A stretch of 64,000 nucleotides of DNA from Neoechinorhynchus agilis (taxonomy: Eukaryota; Acanthocephala): assembly GCA_051530055.1 (NCBI GenBank), contig CM121341.1, positions 18,786,001 through 18,850,000 of the forward strand, read 5' to 3'. The translations under genes and the position numbers were made by a program. Below the pieces are notes generated by a model. The model worked only from the letters and a program-made list of their open reading frames with translations, did not search any database and was not told the origin of the DNA. Positions 12,240 to 23,663 of the stretch are shown here, one piece after another (the stretch's first letter is position 1; each line of letters starts with the position of its first letter).

Positions 12240-12400
12240 GGCTTACGGGTTTGGCGATCCAGCGCACTCGAGCATAAAACCTTAATGTGTAAAACCCATT
12301 TTTAGATAACTGACGAGGCGAGGTTACTTCGCGAAATATTTCCAATAAATCAAATAGGTTATGACCGGGAATATTTTCACCAAAAGTATACTTTGATTAA
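12240..12400 (+). mobile_element. PLE 3' end fragment with hammerhead-like core
   Basis: Closely matches the PLE 3' end at 58,940-59,110 (GGGTTTGGCGATCC, GCGCACTCGAGC, then the ribozyme-like core and the GAAATATTTCCAATAAATC tail). The core at 12,310-12,336 reads CTGACGA, a 6-bp stem II with one G-U pair, and GAAA. The U-to-C change in the core suggests an inactive copy. Confidence 0.65.
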
Positions 12401-13532
12401 CCCGAAGGATTTTCTATCAATGAAAAGTTTTATTCTTAAAACCAATCCAGGGATTGCATCAAAAGGTTTGGTGTGATTTGCGGATCCATTGACCAATTTA
12501 AGTCCTGAAATTCGTTTAAACTCTTTATAGACAGCATTTTATTTGATGAAAATTAAGCGCAATTAGGACATTGGATATGCGAAACACTGTATTGATTTTG
12601 CAAAAATAAAGTACGCGTAACGCTCAACCTGATACTTCATTGCCTAATAAATCGAAGTTTGGCTCATAAAATGTTGAGATACTGAGTTCGGAATGCTGTT
12701 TTCCGCCTGCCATTCTGCGAGACGCTAATCGATATCTTTGAACCGTTGATTGGCTCGTTCTATTAAAAAAATTATGACTAATCCGGATAAACAGGCAAGC
12801 AAAAATAACGAAATGGTACCGATCAGAGCATATGCCAAATTGTAGGGATTACACAAAGATTGGAAACTGGAACAATTATTATTACCGGACTCGATTGATT
12901 TCTGTAAACGATTTTATGCAGATGGGAGTATACTTTAAAAAAATATTTCGACAGCGATCGCTGGTTTAGTTTATGTTGTCATGGCGATTTGTACTCTGCA
13001 CGTCCTTAAATTTAAGGGCAGTACACGATAGCTCTCAAACACACTTTTAGTATGAAAGTAGCTTAAATCCTATGCTTTCACGATGAACGATTGTTAAAAT
13101 TTCGTTTGACTTATTGTTAAGAAAGTTCTTAGGCGATGAACAGGGGCTAAGTTTTTTATTTAGAACGAAACCCATTTTGTTACAGCTATATACGCTTTTC
13201 GAAAAATTTGGTTATCTTCAACTGGACCGAATTGACTGAGCGCCAGATAATTGAAATTTGTAAGCTGCAAAGAAAACCGATCTTAAACATTAGATTGTTC
13301 CAGCGATCACTAAAAACTCAAGAAGCTGAATAATTTTTGCGCTGGTATTAAATGGCTGGTATTTATTTTACACTTTAGATTCTTTGCGTCCGTTGAAGTA
13401 AAACTGCAGCTATATTGCGTGCCTTTACGCGAAGTGAATTCGGAGTGTTGCAATTTAATTAGCAACGAGACCGTGCTTCTTATCGTAATATAAAAGTGAA
13501 GATTTATTCGAAGATCTTAAAGCTGCTCTGTA
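12401..13532. other. AT-rich intergenic DNA, nothing recognised
   Basis: No long frame or shared repeat was seen in this 1.1-kb stretch. Confidence 0.4.
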
Positions 13533-13946
13533 ATGACTCCAATTCTCATCTCCTTCAACCAAGCTCTATACAAACTGAAACTTATAAGACCAGTCAAGGC
13601 AAAACATGTGATCCGTCGGATTCTCGGTCTATATCGTTCCAAACCCAATATCAGAAAATACATTCTGGTGGAATATTTTGCAGGCGTTGGGCGTTATCTA
13701 AGCGATTCCGAGTATGTGTTTCCGAACTCTGAAGGGATTTTTCAAGGCAACTGCTTTTTTGTCATCGAAGAAGTTAGGTGCAGAATGCAGAACTATGGCA
13801 CGAAAATCGAGTTTTTGCTTTCACAGATTCTACTTGAACTCAAGCACAATAACGAAATCGTTTCACACATCCGTCAAAGAAGAACGGTTTCGCACGGTCG
13901 GATAAACACAGTGGCTGTTGACTCGGCTTACGGAAGCAGTAATTGA
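13533..13946 (+). CDS. Hypothetical protein, 137 residues, single frame
   Basis: An uninterrupted frame from ATG to TGA. It starts MTPILISFNQALYKLKL and ends VDSAYGSSN. It is basic in its first third (KAKHVIRRILGLYRSK) and has helix-like stretches later (FLLSQILLELKHNNEIVSHI). No signal peptide or membrane segment. A LYR tripeptide occurs near residue 33, but the surrounding pattern does not convince me of an LYR-motif protein. Nothing in the flanks belongs to a mobile element, and the length is unusual by chance in DNA this AT-rich, which is the case for calling it. It could also be one exon of a larger gene. Confidence 0.4.
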   Translation: MTPILISFNQALYKLKLIRPVKAKHVIRRILGLYRSKPNIRKYILVEYFAGVGRYLSDSEYVFPNSEGIFQGNCFFVIEEVRCRMQNYGTKIEFLLSQILLELKHNNEIVSHIRQRRTVSHGRINTVAVDSAYGSSN

Positions 13947-14952
13947 GCATGAGTTTTTGTTTCTATTTTGCCAAGAAAATGCGCTTTTAAATTTTGTGAA
14001 TATTGTTCCCGTATCATGGGCGTTAATCTCTGGGATGTAAAAGGTGCCGATGTATGAGAGATTTGCAACTTAAATGTTTCTGTGACGGCAATTATAGACT
14101 TCTTGTGATTGTTTTATGGATAAGATGAGAGACACTTACACGGGTGGGGACCATGAAATCTTGAAATTAAAGTGCTTCAATAATAACGCTTTAACTTGCA
14201 ATTGATAAGCATCTATGACTTTTATGGCTTACATTAGACCACAATTCGTAGCTTATAGCCGAGTGCTGTATGTCGAATATTCGCGAAAAATTCTGATTCG
14301 TTTCCAAACCTAAAAAGAATATTCTATTGATCTCGCTCATTAGTGTTTTTCTAAATGAGTAAATTTTGTAAGAGGGATGAGAACCGTTTTCTGCAAATTT
14401 ATTGTAAAATTCACCGGTTCAATTGCATACTTTAAAATATATTGATAACTTTGTGCGTTCAACTAAAAAACTTCCGATTTCTGTGTTTGCAAAATAAAAA
14501 ATGTCATCAGCATATATTAATGGGATTATGTGTCTTGATTTATTCATTTTCTTAAATATGCACATCAAGATTAACATGAATAGCGTTTGGGAGAGAGATA
14601 AACCCTGATGGACAATGTACTTAGTTTAGAAACAAGTGCTGTCAGGGTCAACTTCATAGTAAAAAGATTTTGTTTCTAAAAGACAGTCAATTTTGATTGA
14701 TTTAGGAATTTCCGATTAACTGAATCAAAAGCTTTGTTAATAAAAGGAGTGGACGCTTCTCCATGGGACAAAAACATGAAAGTAGTAAAATAATTGATTC
14801 TACGGGACTAAAACTTAAAAGGCATTCAAGGCAGCAAAATCATTTCCCATTCACGTTGCATTTATCAAACGTAGTCACAGCTCCGGCATTGACAAGCAAA
14901 AATGAACTGTCGCGAGAATATTTTAAAGGACGACTAAATCTAAGGAAATTTT

Positions 14953-15356
14953 AAATCTGGAATCAGCAGAATCAGCCTTGCTTTTAAAGCTTTTCAGCCT
15001 CACCGATCATGATAATGAATAGCAGATATCGGTTCAAGACTTGAAGCTATTCGTTTCATCACTGATTAACCAAGAAATCAATGACGAAAAAATACTTAAA
15101 AGAACAATGCAACTGATTGGTATCGATCAACGTGGATTTATTTCCTCCAAAGCGTTTCTAGATTTTGTCCAACACGGGTCACAAAACGTAAAGACTAACG
15201 ATGACACTGCATTTATAAAATTGTTCGAATATTTGGATGTGGACAACGATGGGGTGATAAGCCAAGATGACCTAGAAAGATCTCAAGCAAGCTGATTTCA
15301 ACAGAGATGGATACATTGACATTGGTGAATTTAAGAGGTTATACAGATACGTGTAA
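14953..15356 (+). pseudogene. EF-hand gene copy A, decayed
   Basis: Homologous to the intact copy at 23,214-23,663. The start codon position reads CTG instead of ATG. An in-frame TAG follows the first EF-hand loop (near 15,019-15,021). About 50 bp are missing after DDLERS (near 15,283), which shifts the frame before the last EF-hand. The segment between, from LFVSSLINQ to DVDNDGVISQDDLE, remains open and nearly identical to B. The deletion is one of several short deletions found only in unit A. A coding role is very unlikely. Confidence 0.85.
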
Positions 15357-16485
15357 GATTATTTTACGCTTAATTGAACCCTAAAATCATTTTTCTGTTT
15401 GCAGTGTTGTCAACATTTCGGTGTCACATTTATTATCAACAGAGAGCAAAAATTACTATGCCGATTTTAATATCGAATTCTTCTAATTAAGACAAGATTT
15501 AACAGCAAGGTTACTTGCGAAGCGCAGTTTACACAAATCGTTTTTTAAAAAAACCATTTCACGAAATGAATTAACCTCGGTCTGCGTCAATGGAACTATC
15601 TAAACATAAACGGGACTGCAGTTGTGGTGATAATAATCCTGGATAAAACATGTTTTATTGAATCGAAAAGTGTTTAATCACCAATTTATTTTGCTTTGAT
15701 AATAAACGGGACTTGATCAAGTAAAAAGAGCGCAAAAGTTACATCTTCTAAACAAAGCTTAAAATCTATTACATCTTAACGATAAAATAACTTGAGAATA
15801 ATATCAATAAATTAAAGAATATTCAAAATCCTAACCATAAGCATTGCGATCAAAAGGATGGCAATAAATTTTGTTTGCCACACATAACCAACATGAAAAT
15901 AAATCACGGAACGTTACCGTATTTAACGCAAAATATTGAGCGATATAGCCGCTGTTTTTGTGAATTTTGTTTTCCAAATCCTACAAACACCGTATCCCAT
16001 GAGCGTTTAGGCATTCTAATCGGCTATGCATGAATCGGTATTGGCAATACCCGTATAAATACCTAGCCGATCATTCCCTGCACATACCCAGTGTGATACA
16101 GTACCTAGCGATAGCGCCACCTTCCAGCACTGATCATGATTCGCAATTGGTTCCGGCGAAAAATCTCCTTCATAACTTTTGTTGCTAGAAATAGTAATTA
16201 CTTTTGCTCGATCCAATGAGTAAATTTTAGTTAATGGGGGATAGATTGAAATTTTTTCGTGATAAAACGTCGTTTAAAATTTAGGGCAGTTAACACTCCT
16301 TTTTTTACTGCCACACAACATTGAGTACGTATCCCTTAATTGGTTAGGCAAGATAAGAAAATATTTGCGGATAGCTGATATTACTTTGGCTTATATGGAA
16401 CCAATAGAAGGTTTCAATTCGAGAATCTCTCATCGATAATACTTCTTTATCTTTGAATCTTAAATTAGATTGTTCTTCAAGTGTT

Positions 16486-17353
16486 ATGGAAGCACACAAC
16501 ACCAACGGAAATGATAATCTTAACAACGACAACATTCAAAACCAAGAGCAGTCTCCTAACAATGCCCCAACACCTATTGTTCATCGGACAAACTTAAGTG
16601 GTCAGTATATATACTTTGAATATTCATCACATCTAATGCACTAATTATTGAAGAAAACTGTTGTGGCATTTGTAAGGATAAATCATCTGGCCGTCATTAT
16701 GGCATTAGAGCCTGTGAGGCGTGTAGGGCATTCTATAAACGCTATCTGAGAAGTAGGTACTTAAATGTTTTTTGCAAAGTAAGATATAAGATTTAGATAA
16801 CCGAGCTTATGTGTGTTACAAAGAGAATGAATGCGTTATTAATAGCGAAACAAGAAGAGATTGCAAGGGCTGCAGGTTAACGCTTTGGCGAAATGCTCGT
16901 CTGCACCTAGGAAACCGGCAAATTCCAAATGCAAACGCCAATGGAAACGCGAATAACAATCAAGATAGCATTCCGAACAATGTTATTCAAGAACGATCCG
17001 CCAATGAAGTTCGAGATTCTAACGGTTAGTCGCGTTCACAAACTTCTAGATACAATCACCCAACGGTGTTTTCATCATTAAATTAGGCAAATTGTGTGAG
17101 ATATGCAAGGATGTAGCCGCTGGACGCCACTACGGCGTAAACGCATGCGAGGCATGTAGAGCGTTTTACAAGCGCCATTTTAAAAGTATGCTTTATATCG
17201 ATTTAATTTTTGTTTATTAAGTTCATTTTAGAGCCGATAACCCATGAATGTGTTTCGAATAGTACCTGCACAATCAATAAAAGTACAAGAAACGACTGCA
17301 AGTCTTGTCGATGGAAGATGTGGCAAGATGCAATTAGCAAACTGGAATTATAA
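16486..17353 (+). CDS. Double nuclear-receptor DNA-binding-domain protein, copy A
   Basis: Same five-exon structure as copy B, shifted by 8,348 bp: exons about 16,486-16,600, 16,654-16,752, 16,797-17,024, 17,087-17,185 and 17,232-17,353, all joined by phase-1 introns of 44-62 bp. All zinc-ligand cysteines of both DBDs are kept. The two proteins differ at only a couple of positions that I noted (F/L in the KRHFKS/KRHLKS segment and V/A in [16 protein letters not shown]); other differences are silent or intronic. Unlike the neighbouring EF-hand copy A, this gene shows no break, so both receptor-like copies may be functional. See copy B for the domain description. Confidence 0.75.
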
Positions 17354-18394
17354 TTTCACAGTTATGATGATAAAAATGTAGATCGGCTCCAGCTCGTTTT
17401 GAACAATTATAGCTTCTAAACGGCATACACGAGCCGCTCGTTAGATGACAACAACATATATTCATTTCTTTACAAATATCACAAGTAAATGTATATTCAT
17501 TGAGTGATTTATTTGGGCATTAAACGGTTACTCAGTCGACTGATGAGCTGGAATTAGACGTACAGTTCACAATTGATAATAGCTAAACTTTTTTAAGGTC
17601 ACTTATAAGAACATTTCACTTGAAAGGTGTCTAACACAAGAGTTCTTTGAGAAGTCTTTTCGCGTAAAGATAAAATCGAATCAAAGCCCGGAGAAAATTC
17701 AGCAACTATCTTAAACCTGAATAAAAAATCTATTCTTGTGCTTAGATGGCCACTTTACCTCGAAAACATATTTAGTATCTTACCTAGGTTTCCTCTTAAA
17801 CTGGATAAAAATTAGACTTATTGTTTAACTCTTCACCTGGTAAATAATTTTTTATTACACACGTTTCGAGCCTCGTCGGGTTCATCATCAGTCTGTTAGT
17901 TATTAGAAGACGCGAAGTTCGAAACGTTTAAAAAAATTATTTACGGGCTTGATACCTAAGCAATAAGTCTAATCATATGCCCCGGTACCTCATATATCGA
18001 CATTTAGAAGAAAATTGATCGTTACTTAATTTTTGTACTACTTGTGTGTCCTATTGACTATAAATCGTTTTGTTTAAAATTTTTCTAATGAGCGTGTCTG
18101 TACTTAACAAGTTTCGAAAGTTCATTAAGAACCTCATTGACTTTTTCATATGCTGGTATAAATTGTAGAAGGTTCAATGGTTGTCTCCAAACTGTAATAC
18201 CAACCAGTATTTATTATTTTTAAAAATCACAAGCTTTTCATCTGGGCCACGAGGGTTCATCTTATAAAGCTTATAATGTTCTTATCCGTCGGATGACTTT
18301 TGATACTTTCAAAAACCTAATTTTAATTCAAAGTGGAACAAATGCCTTTTATATAGAACTTGCTGGTGAATAACATCTTAATATTTAAAATTCT
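17354..18394 (+). other. 3' flank of unit A gene, no further gene
   Basis: Non-coding, shared with unit B. It contains the hairpin repeat listed separately and runs up to the LINE target site. Confidence 0.5.
17812..17985 (-). repeat. Foldback repeat with hammerhead-like core (unit A)
   Basis: About 60-bp arms pair across the element: TAGACTTATTGTTTA with its complement near 17,965, and AAATAATTTTTTATTA with AAAAAAATTATTTACG. The apex encodes, on the minus strand, CTGATGA, a stem II with a CGACGA loop, and GAAACGT (17,864-17,891). Such a core inside inverted arms is expected of PLE terminal repeats or their short derivatives. Related copies lie at 26.16, 42.77 and 63.19 kb. Confidence 0.65.
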
Positions 18395-18408
18395 TTGTTC
18401 TGTAAATT
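18395..18408. repeat. Target-site duplication, left copy
   Basis: TTGTTCTGTAAATT, repeated exactly at 20,975-20,988. The homologous empty site in unit B near 28,768 has it once, with one base difference. Confidence 0.85.
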
Positions 18409-20974
18409 AACCCAGCAATCGGGATGACTCGGTGCTGGTCCCAAGCCCGAACAAATGGGGAGGGTTGGCGTCAGAAAGGGCATCCGGCCGTAAAATCTTG
18501 AGCCAAAAACACATCAGCAATGTCCGATCGATAAAGCTAAAGCATTCCCTTCATGCGACGCGGAAACCCGGCGCCCGGGGTTTGTGAAAAATTATTCATG
18601 GTTACCGGATAAACGACGGGTCCGGCTAAAGAAGCGAGTCGCTTTCAAAATACGAATCGGCACCCTGAACGTAGGTTCAATGACCGGGAGAAGCAGGTAA
18701 GTGGTCGATTTGATGAGGAGGAGAAAAATCGAAATTCTTGGCGTCCAGGATATCAGATGGAAAGGAGGGAAGGCTAGAGAATTGGGCGACGGATTTAAAC
18801 AGTTCTAGTGGAGGAGCAAGCGGTAGGAACAGAGTGGGCGTCATAGTATCAAAGGATCTAGTGGACAACGTCGTAGAGGTGACACGAACAAGCGATCGGG
18901 TAATGGCGCTGAAATTAAGCGTTAACGGCGAAGCCACGACAGTAGTTTCCGCGTAAACCCCACAAGTCGGTTGTAGTGAAGAGGAGAAGGGGGAATTTTG
19001 ACTGGATTTATCGGAAGTGACAAGGCCTAGGGAAGGTCGATGCGTGATAACCGGCGATTTCAACGGACACGTGGGGCCGAGAGATGGATACAAGCGAATT
19101 CATGGAGGACACAGTGTAGGATCAAGGAACGCCGAGGGTGTAACACTATTGGATTACGCAGCAGCGTTGGAGTTGCTTATTTGAAATACATACTTCAAAA
19201 AAGACCCACGGAACCTTTACCCATACTCAAGCGGTGGAAGATCAAGCCAAATCGATTTCATTTTGAATCCGATAGGGAGGTGGGGTGAAGTTCAGAATGT
19301 CAAGATAATACTAGCAGAGGAATGCATGACGCAACATAGAGTGCTCGTGATGGACCTCAATATTTGGGGAAAGCCAAACAGTCGACAACGGGCATTGCGC
19401 CGAAAATCAAGTGGGGAGGTTAAACATCCTATACTCAGGGAAAAGATGAAAATGGGTCTCACCCAGAAATATAGCGAGAATGTGGCTGAACTGGAACGCT
19501 GGTGGAATGAGACAGCCGAAGTGATTCGTAGTGAAGCACAAAAAAACTAGGAATGACATCGAGGAAACCTAAACCCCAAAACAAAGAGGCGTGGTGGTGG
19601 AATCAAGTCGTCAAGGACGCAATCAGTCTAAAGAAGTCAGTCAGGAAAAGATTGGATTTTGACGCTTCGGCCTCGAATGCAGGCGCTTACAAACAGGCTA
19701 AAAGGAAGGCCGCATGAGAATGCGCCAAAGCCAAGAGGGAAGCCGATAACGACCTGTACGAGCAATTACAGCGAGGGAGTTGTAGAGATATGGTCTTCTG
19801 GTTGGCCAAAGTCAGGGATAAAAAATCGCGTATATCGTGCATCTTAAAATGATCAGTGATAGCCACGGAAAGACGCTGGACCAATGCAAGGACATTTTAC
19901 AATCGACGCAATATTCGTGCTAAGGCAGCTGTATGAGAGGTTCAGTGAGATGCAGTGCCCTTTACACAGTGTGTTCGTCGATTTGGAAGAGGCGTACGAT
20001 TCGGTTCCTCGAGATCTGGTGGGGGCATTCCTCAGGAAAAGGAATTGTCCCGAACACTATGTCGCCGCGATCCAAGCGATGTATCGAGAATGCTACAACT
20101 GCGTGCGATGCCACAGCGGAACGACCGACTATTTCCGAGTATCAATGGGTCTTCAACAAGGTTCGGCTCTGAGCCCATTCTTGTTCACGATCGTGATAGA
20201 CGTCCTGGGAAATGCGGAAAGAAAAACGAACGCACCATGGACGAAACTATTCGCGGACGATTTGGTGCTCACAGTTAGGGACGTGGACACGCCCAGGAAT
20301 TTGCTGAAGAGTTGGCAACAGCGATTAGAGAGCAACGTATTGAGAGTGAGCAGGCGCAAAACGAAATACATGGGACCGGGTAACCTCGATATGGAAGGAA
20401 CTCAGATCGAAAAGATGGACACCTTCAAATATTTGGGCAGCATGTTGAACATGCAATGTGAGCTCGCACCAGAGATCGGACAAAGAGCTCAACGCGGGTG
20501 GAACAACTGGAGTAAGACAGCAAGCATTCGTTGCGATAAGCGTCTCCCGAACAAGATTTAAGGGTGGGTGTGCAAGACAGTAGTGCGACCCGCCATGCCC
20601 TACCGAGCAGAGACGTGGGCTACGAAGAAAGAAGACCTTCAACGATTGGCCGTCAGCGAAATGCGGATGCTGAGATGGCTCGTAGGATTGACACGCAAGG
20701 ACCGAGTGCCCCATGAGGAGGTGCGAGAACTGTTTGCTGTCGAGCCGATTGAGGAGGCAATCGCAAAGAGGCGGGTGCGATGGTACCTGCAGGTGACAAA
20801 AGCAGATGAAGACGCAGCTTGAGGGGAAAGGGAGAAGGGGGAGGCCAAACAGAGGTGGAAGGACAGTGTGAGCGGAGATTTCAAGGCGTTGGGAAAGGCG
20901 AAGAACAAAGACGGAAGCCGACAATGCTGGAAAGAACGACCTCTCAAGTGGGAGAAAAGTTCAAAGAAATTTTG
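18409..20974 (+). mobile_element. RTE/BovB-type LINE, near full length but decayed
   Basis: The 5' part encodes an APE-type endonuclease in several frames (IGTLNVGSMTGRS near 18,655, EILGVQDIRWKGGKAREL, NRVGVIVSKDLV, then GDFNGHVGPRDGY near 19,055). RT follows: FVDLEEAYDSVPRDLV, MGLQQGSALSPFLFTIVIDV and the catalytic LFADDLVL. The C-terminus follows (MLRWLVGLTRKDRV, EEAIAKRRVRWY). This layout is that of RTE-clade elements often annotated as craniofacial development protein 2-like. Several frame changes make it inactive. It is bounded by a 14-bp target-site duplication, and unit B supplies the unoccupied site. Confidence 0.85.
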
Positions 20975-20988
20975 TTGTTCTGTAAATT
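20975..20988. repeat. Target-site duplication, right copy
   Basis: Exact repeat of 18,395-18,408; unit A sequence resumes here. Confidence 0.85.
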
Positions 20989-21586
20989 CTGGTACTCTCA
21001 TGCGTTTTTAAACCCTGCGAGACTCGTTCTGCTTCTTCCTTTGTAGAAGAGATCAAATATGGTCTGTAAATTCGTTTTTGAGCGTAGAGGGCGATTTTAG
21101 ATCCAAACTAGCCAAAGACTTCCTTATAATGATCTGACGAATTTCCAACTGCTTCATTCATGTCCTATAATTTCGTTCATTCTTTGCAGAAAGCTTTATT
21201 CTCCATCTTTGGATTTGTTCACCTGCATTGTTAGATTTATATCGAGCAATCGCGTTGAAGAAGAGCACGGCAAGCGAAATATTGAATTATAAATTCTGTT
21301 TATCAAAGCATTCAAATCGTATTATTTTTGTACCTGCTAAAGAAAAACACGGGAAAGTATTAATTAAGTGATTTTTCGTGACTAACTGTTTTAGGAAGCG
21401 AAATTACGAGTCTGCAGAGTTTCTTTGGATACGCGCTGCTCACTGATTTTTGCCATTCGTTGACTTTATTTATTACTACAGCCGTATAAAACAATTAAAA
21501 AAATTGAGTCTAAACTCGAACGGTCGTCGTATTGCGAAAAAGCATTGGGAACACACTAAAAAAGTTGTTGAGGTTATTCTTAAGAG

Positions 21587-22305
21587 ATATTTTGTCGCAA
21601 GAATACACCTGCTCGTGCGTCGCCGGTCGTTTCTCTCAATTTCTTCGAGAGATCCCGGAGCAGAGTGAGTGCGGAGCTGCCAAGCGCTCCATACGTCTCT
21701 ACTCCTAAGGGTACTAAATAGTGGGCCCTTTCTAAATCCCTATATTTTCGTACATTCCTCCCTTACGCTGCACTGGATGCACCTTGAGCGATTTCGAGAG
21801 AGTAGGGAATGTTGCTTATTGCGAGCGTGTCCACACAAGTGGCGTCTCAGAGAAGGCATTTGCCCTCCCGCCACGGAAAGAGCGAAATTCCGTCAGGTCG
21901 ACGACCGCTTAGTCGACAAAGATGGGCGGGTTCCAATGTGTCGAAGTTCGCCGTTCTCAACGCACGAGAAATTACGCTATTGATCTCAGAATGGCGTGAG
22001 AACCTACTTCCTGGCTTACGGCAAACGAGACCCTGTTGCCCGAAAGCATCAACCGAAGACCCACATCGACAGCGATGGGGCGTGCATATCGGGAGACCAA
22101 ATCTTAAGGACACTGCGATCTTCGTTACCTCATACCGACTATGCACGAGCAGGTGTATTCCTATAACAAAATATCTCGCTCGCAATACAGAGGCAATGCT
22201 GCTAGCGTGATAGCGACAGCCGAGGAAGAAGAGAAGCTAAGATTTTACGGACGGTGGTGATTGCACGTGTTGTGTTCAATTATTGTAAAACTTATTGTAT
22301 TTGTC
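21587..22305 (+). mobile_element. 5'-inverted (twin-primed) LINE insertion, YLGD-type family
   Basis: The 3' part (about 22,142-22,305) encodes, on plus, the C-terminus QNISLAIQRGNAASVIATAE ending in GRW-stop, plus a short 3' UTR. The 5' part (21,587-22,141) encodes the preceding region on minus: LRFGLPICTPHRCRCG, RRPDGISLFPW, then a VETYGALGSS-like block. A segment of about 30 bp encoding ARAGVFL..QNI occurs at both ends in opposite orientation and so looks like a terminal inverted repeat. The insert is flanked by TTCTTAAGAG at 21,577-21,586 and 22,306-22,315. Unit B near 29,393 has the site once, uninterrupted. Confidence 0.8.
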
Positions 22306-23213
22306 TTCTTAAGAGATTGTCAGTTAATCTTCACTTTAGAGATCTAAGACTAATTGATCTTACTTTATACTGGATGTGTTTTTATGGACGTATCGATAAA
22401 ATGTCGATTGTTCACAGACGGAAATCCATTCCCAAAATACGATAATTTTATATAATAAAGGTAGATAAAAGGAATATTTTATTGATCTCGCTCATTAGTG
22501 TTTCTCTAGATGAGTAGGTTTTTTGTAGGAGAAATCAGAGTCGTTTTCTGCGAATTTATTGTCAAATTCACGGGTTCAATTGCAAACTTTAAAATATTTA
22601 GATAACTTTGTGTGTGTTCAATTAAAAACTTCCGATTTCTGTGTTTGTAAAATAAAAAATGCCATCAGCATATATTAATGGGATTATGTGTCTTGATTTA
22701 TTCATTTTCTTAAATATGCACATCATGATAAACATGAATAGCGTTTGGGAGAGAGATAAACCCTGATGGACTATGTACTTAGTTTAGAAACAAGTGCCGT
22801 CAGGGTCAACTTCATGGTAAAAAGATTTTGTTTCTAAAAGATAGTCAATTTTATAAAAAAATTACTGGTAATTTCAAATAGCTAAGAGATTGATTTAGGA
22901 ATTGCCGATTAACTGAATCGAAAGCTTTGTTAATATCCAGTTGTAATTAAATTTTATTTACATGCGTGGACATTGAATTTAAATCATTCAATTCGCATAA
23001 AAAGGAGTGGACGCTTCTCCATGGGACAAAAACATGAAAGTAGCAAAATAATTGATTCTACGGGATTAAAACTTAAAAGGCATTCAAGGCAGCAAAATCA
23101 TTTCCCATTCGCGTTCATTTATCGAACGTTGTCATAGCTACAGCGTTGACAAGAAAAAATGAACTTTTGCGAGAATATTTTAAGGGACGACTAAATCTAG
23201 GGAAATTTTGAAT

Positions 23214-23663
23214 ATGGAATCAGCAGAATCAGCCTTGCTTTTAAAGCTTTTCAGCCTTATCGATCATGATAATGATCAGCAAATATCGGTTCAAGACTTG
23301 AAGCTATTCGTTTCATCACTGATTAACCAAGAAATCAATGACGAAGAAATACTTAAAAGAACAATGCAAATGATTGGTATCGATCAACGTGGATTTATTT
23401 CCTCCAAAGCGTTTCTAGATTTTGTCGAACAAGGGTCACAAAACGCAAAGGCTAACGATGACACTGCATTTATAAAATTGTTCGAATATTTGGATGTGGA
23501 CAGCGATGGGGTGATAAGCCAAGATGACCTAGAAAGATCTCTTCAGTTCTTATACGAAGAAGATATTGGTAAGATAGCTAAACGTTTATTGAAGCAAGCT
23601 GATTTCAACAGAGATGGATACATTGACATTGGTGAATTTAAGAGGTTATACAGATACGTGTAA
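23214..23663 (+). CDS. Calmodulin/calcineurin-B-like EF-hand protein
   Basis: A single-exon gene of 149 residues from the ATG at 23,214; an in-frame TTG upstream is not a start. It is a predicted soluble calcium-binding protein of calmodulin/troponin-C size with four EF-hand positions. EF1 has the loop DHDNDQQISVQDL (about residues 17-29). EF2 is degenerate (GIDQRGFISSKAF), lacking most acidic ligands. EF3 has the loop DVDSDGVISQDDLE, and EF4 has DFNRDGYIDIGEFK and ends the protein with RLYRYV. Three canonical loops suggest real Ca2+ binding. Lack of introns sets it apart from most neighbours. Copies in units A and C are broken, so this is the only intact one here. Which EF-hand subfamily it belongs to, and its partner, cannot be told. 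It lies 1.2 kb upstream of the receptor-like gene on the same strand. Confidence 0.85.
   Translation: MESAESALLLKLFSLIDHDNDQQISVQDLKLFVSSLINQEINDEEILKRTMQMIGIDQRGFISSKAFLDFVEQGSQNAKANDDTAFIKLFEYLDVDSDGVISQDDLERSLQFLYEEDIGKIAKRLLKQADFNRDGYIDIGEFKRLYRYV

Larger units (their letters stand above)
14310..22450 (+). repeat. Tandem unit A (EF-hand plus double-DBD gene), interrupted by two LINEs
   Basis: From about 14,310 this sequence aligns with unit B from about 22,466, coding and non-coding alike, at very high identity (only a handful of differences per kb over 15.4-18.0 versus 23.7-26.4 kb). The offset drifts from 8,156 to 8,348 because A has lost several short segments that B keeps. Removing the LINEs at 18,409-20,974 and 21,587-22,305 leaves about 4.9 kb. 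The unit junction with B is near 22,450. Confidence 0.85.

Noticed and set aside
20325-20924. A 199-codon minus-strand frame
   Set aside because: It lies antisense to the RT and C-terminal region of the RTE-type LINE and has no motif of its own.
21587-22173. A DNA transposon with about 30-bp terminal inverted repeats
   Set aside because: The inner sequence is LINE C-terminal coding in two orientations, and the target-site duplication brackets the LINE 3' end, so 5' inversion explains it better.
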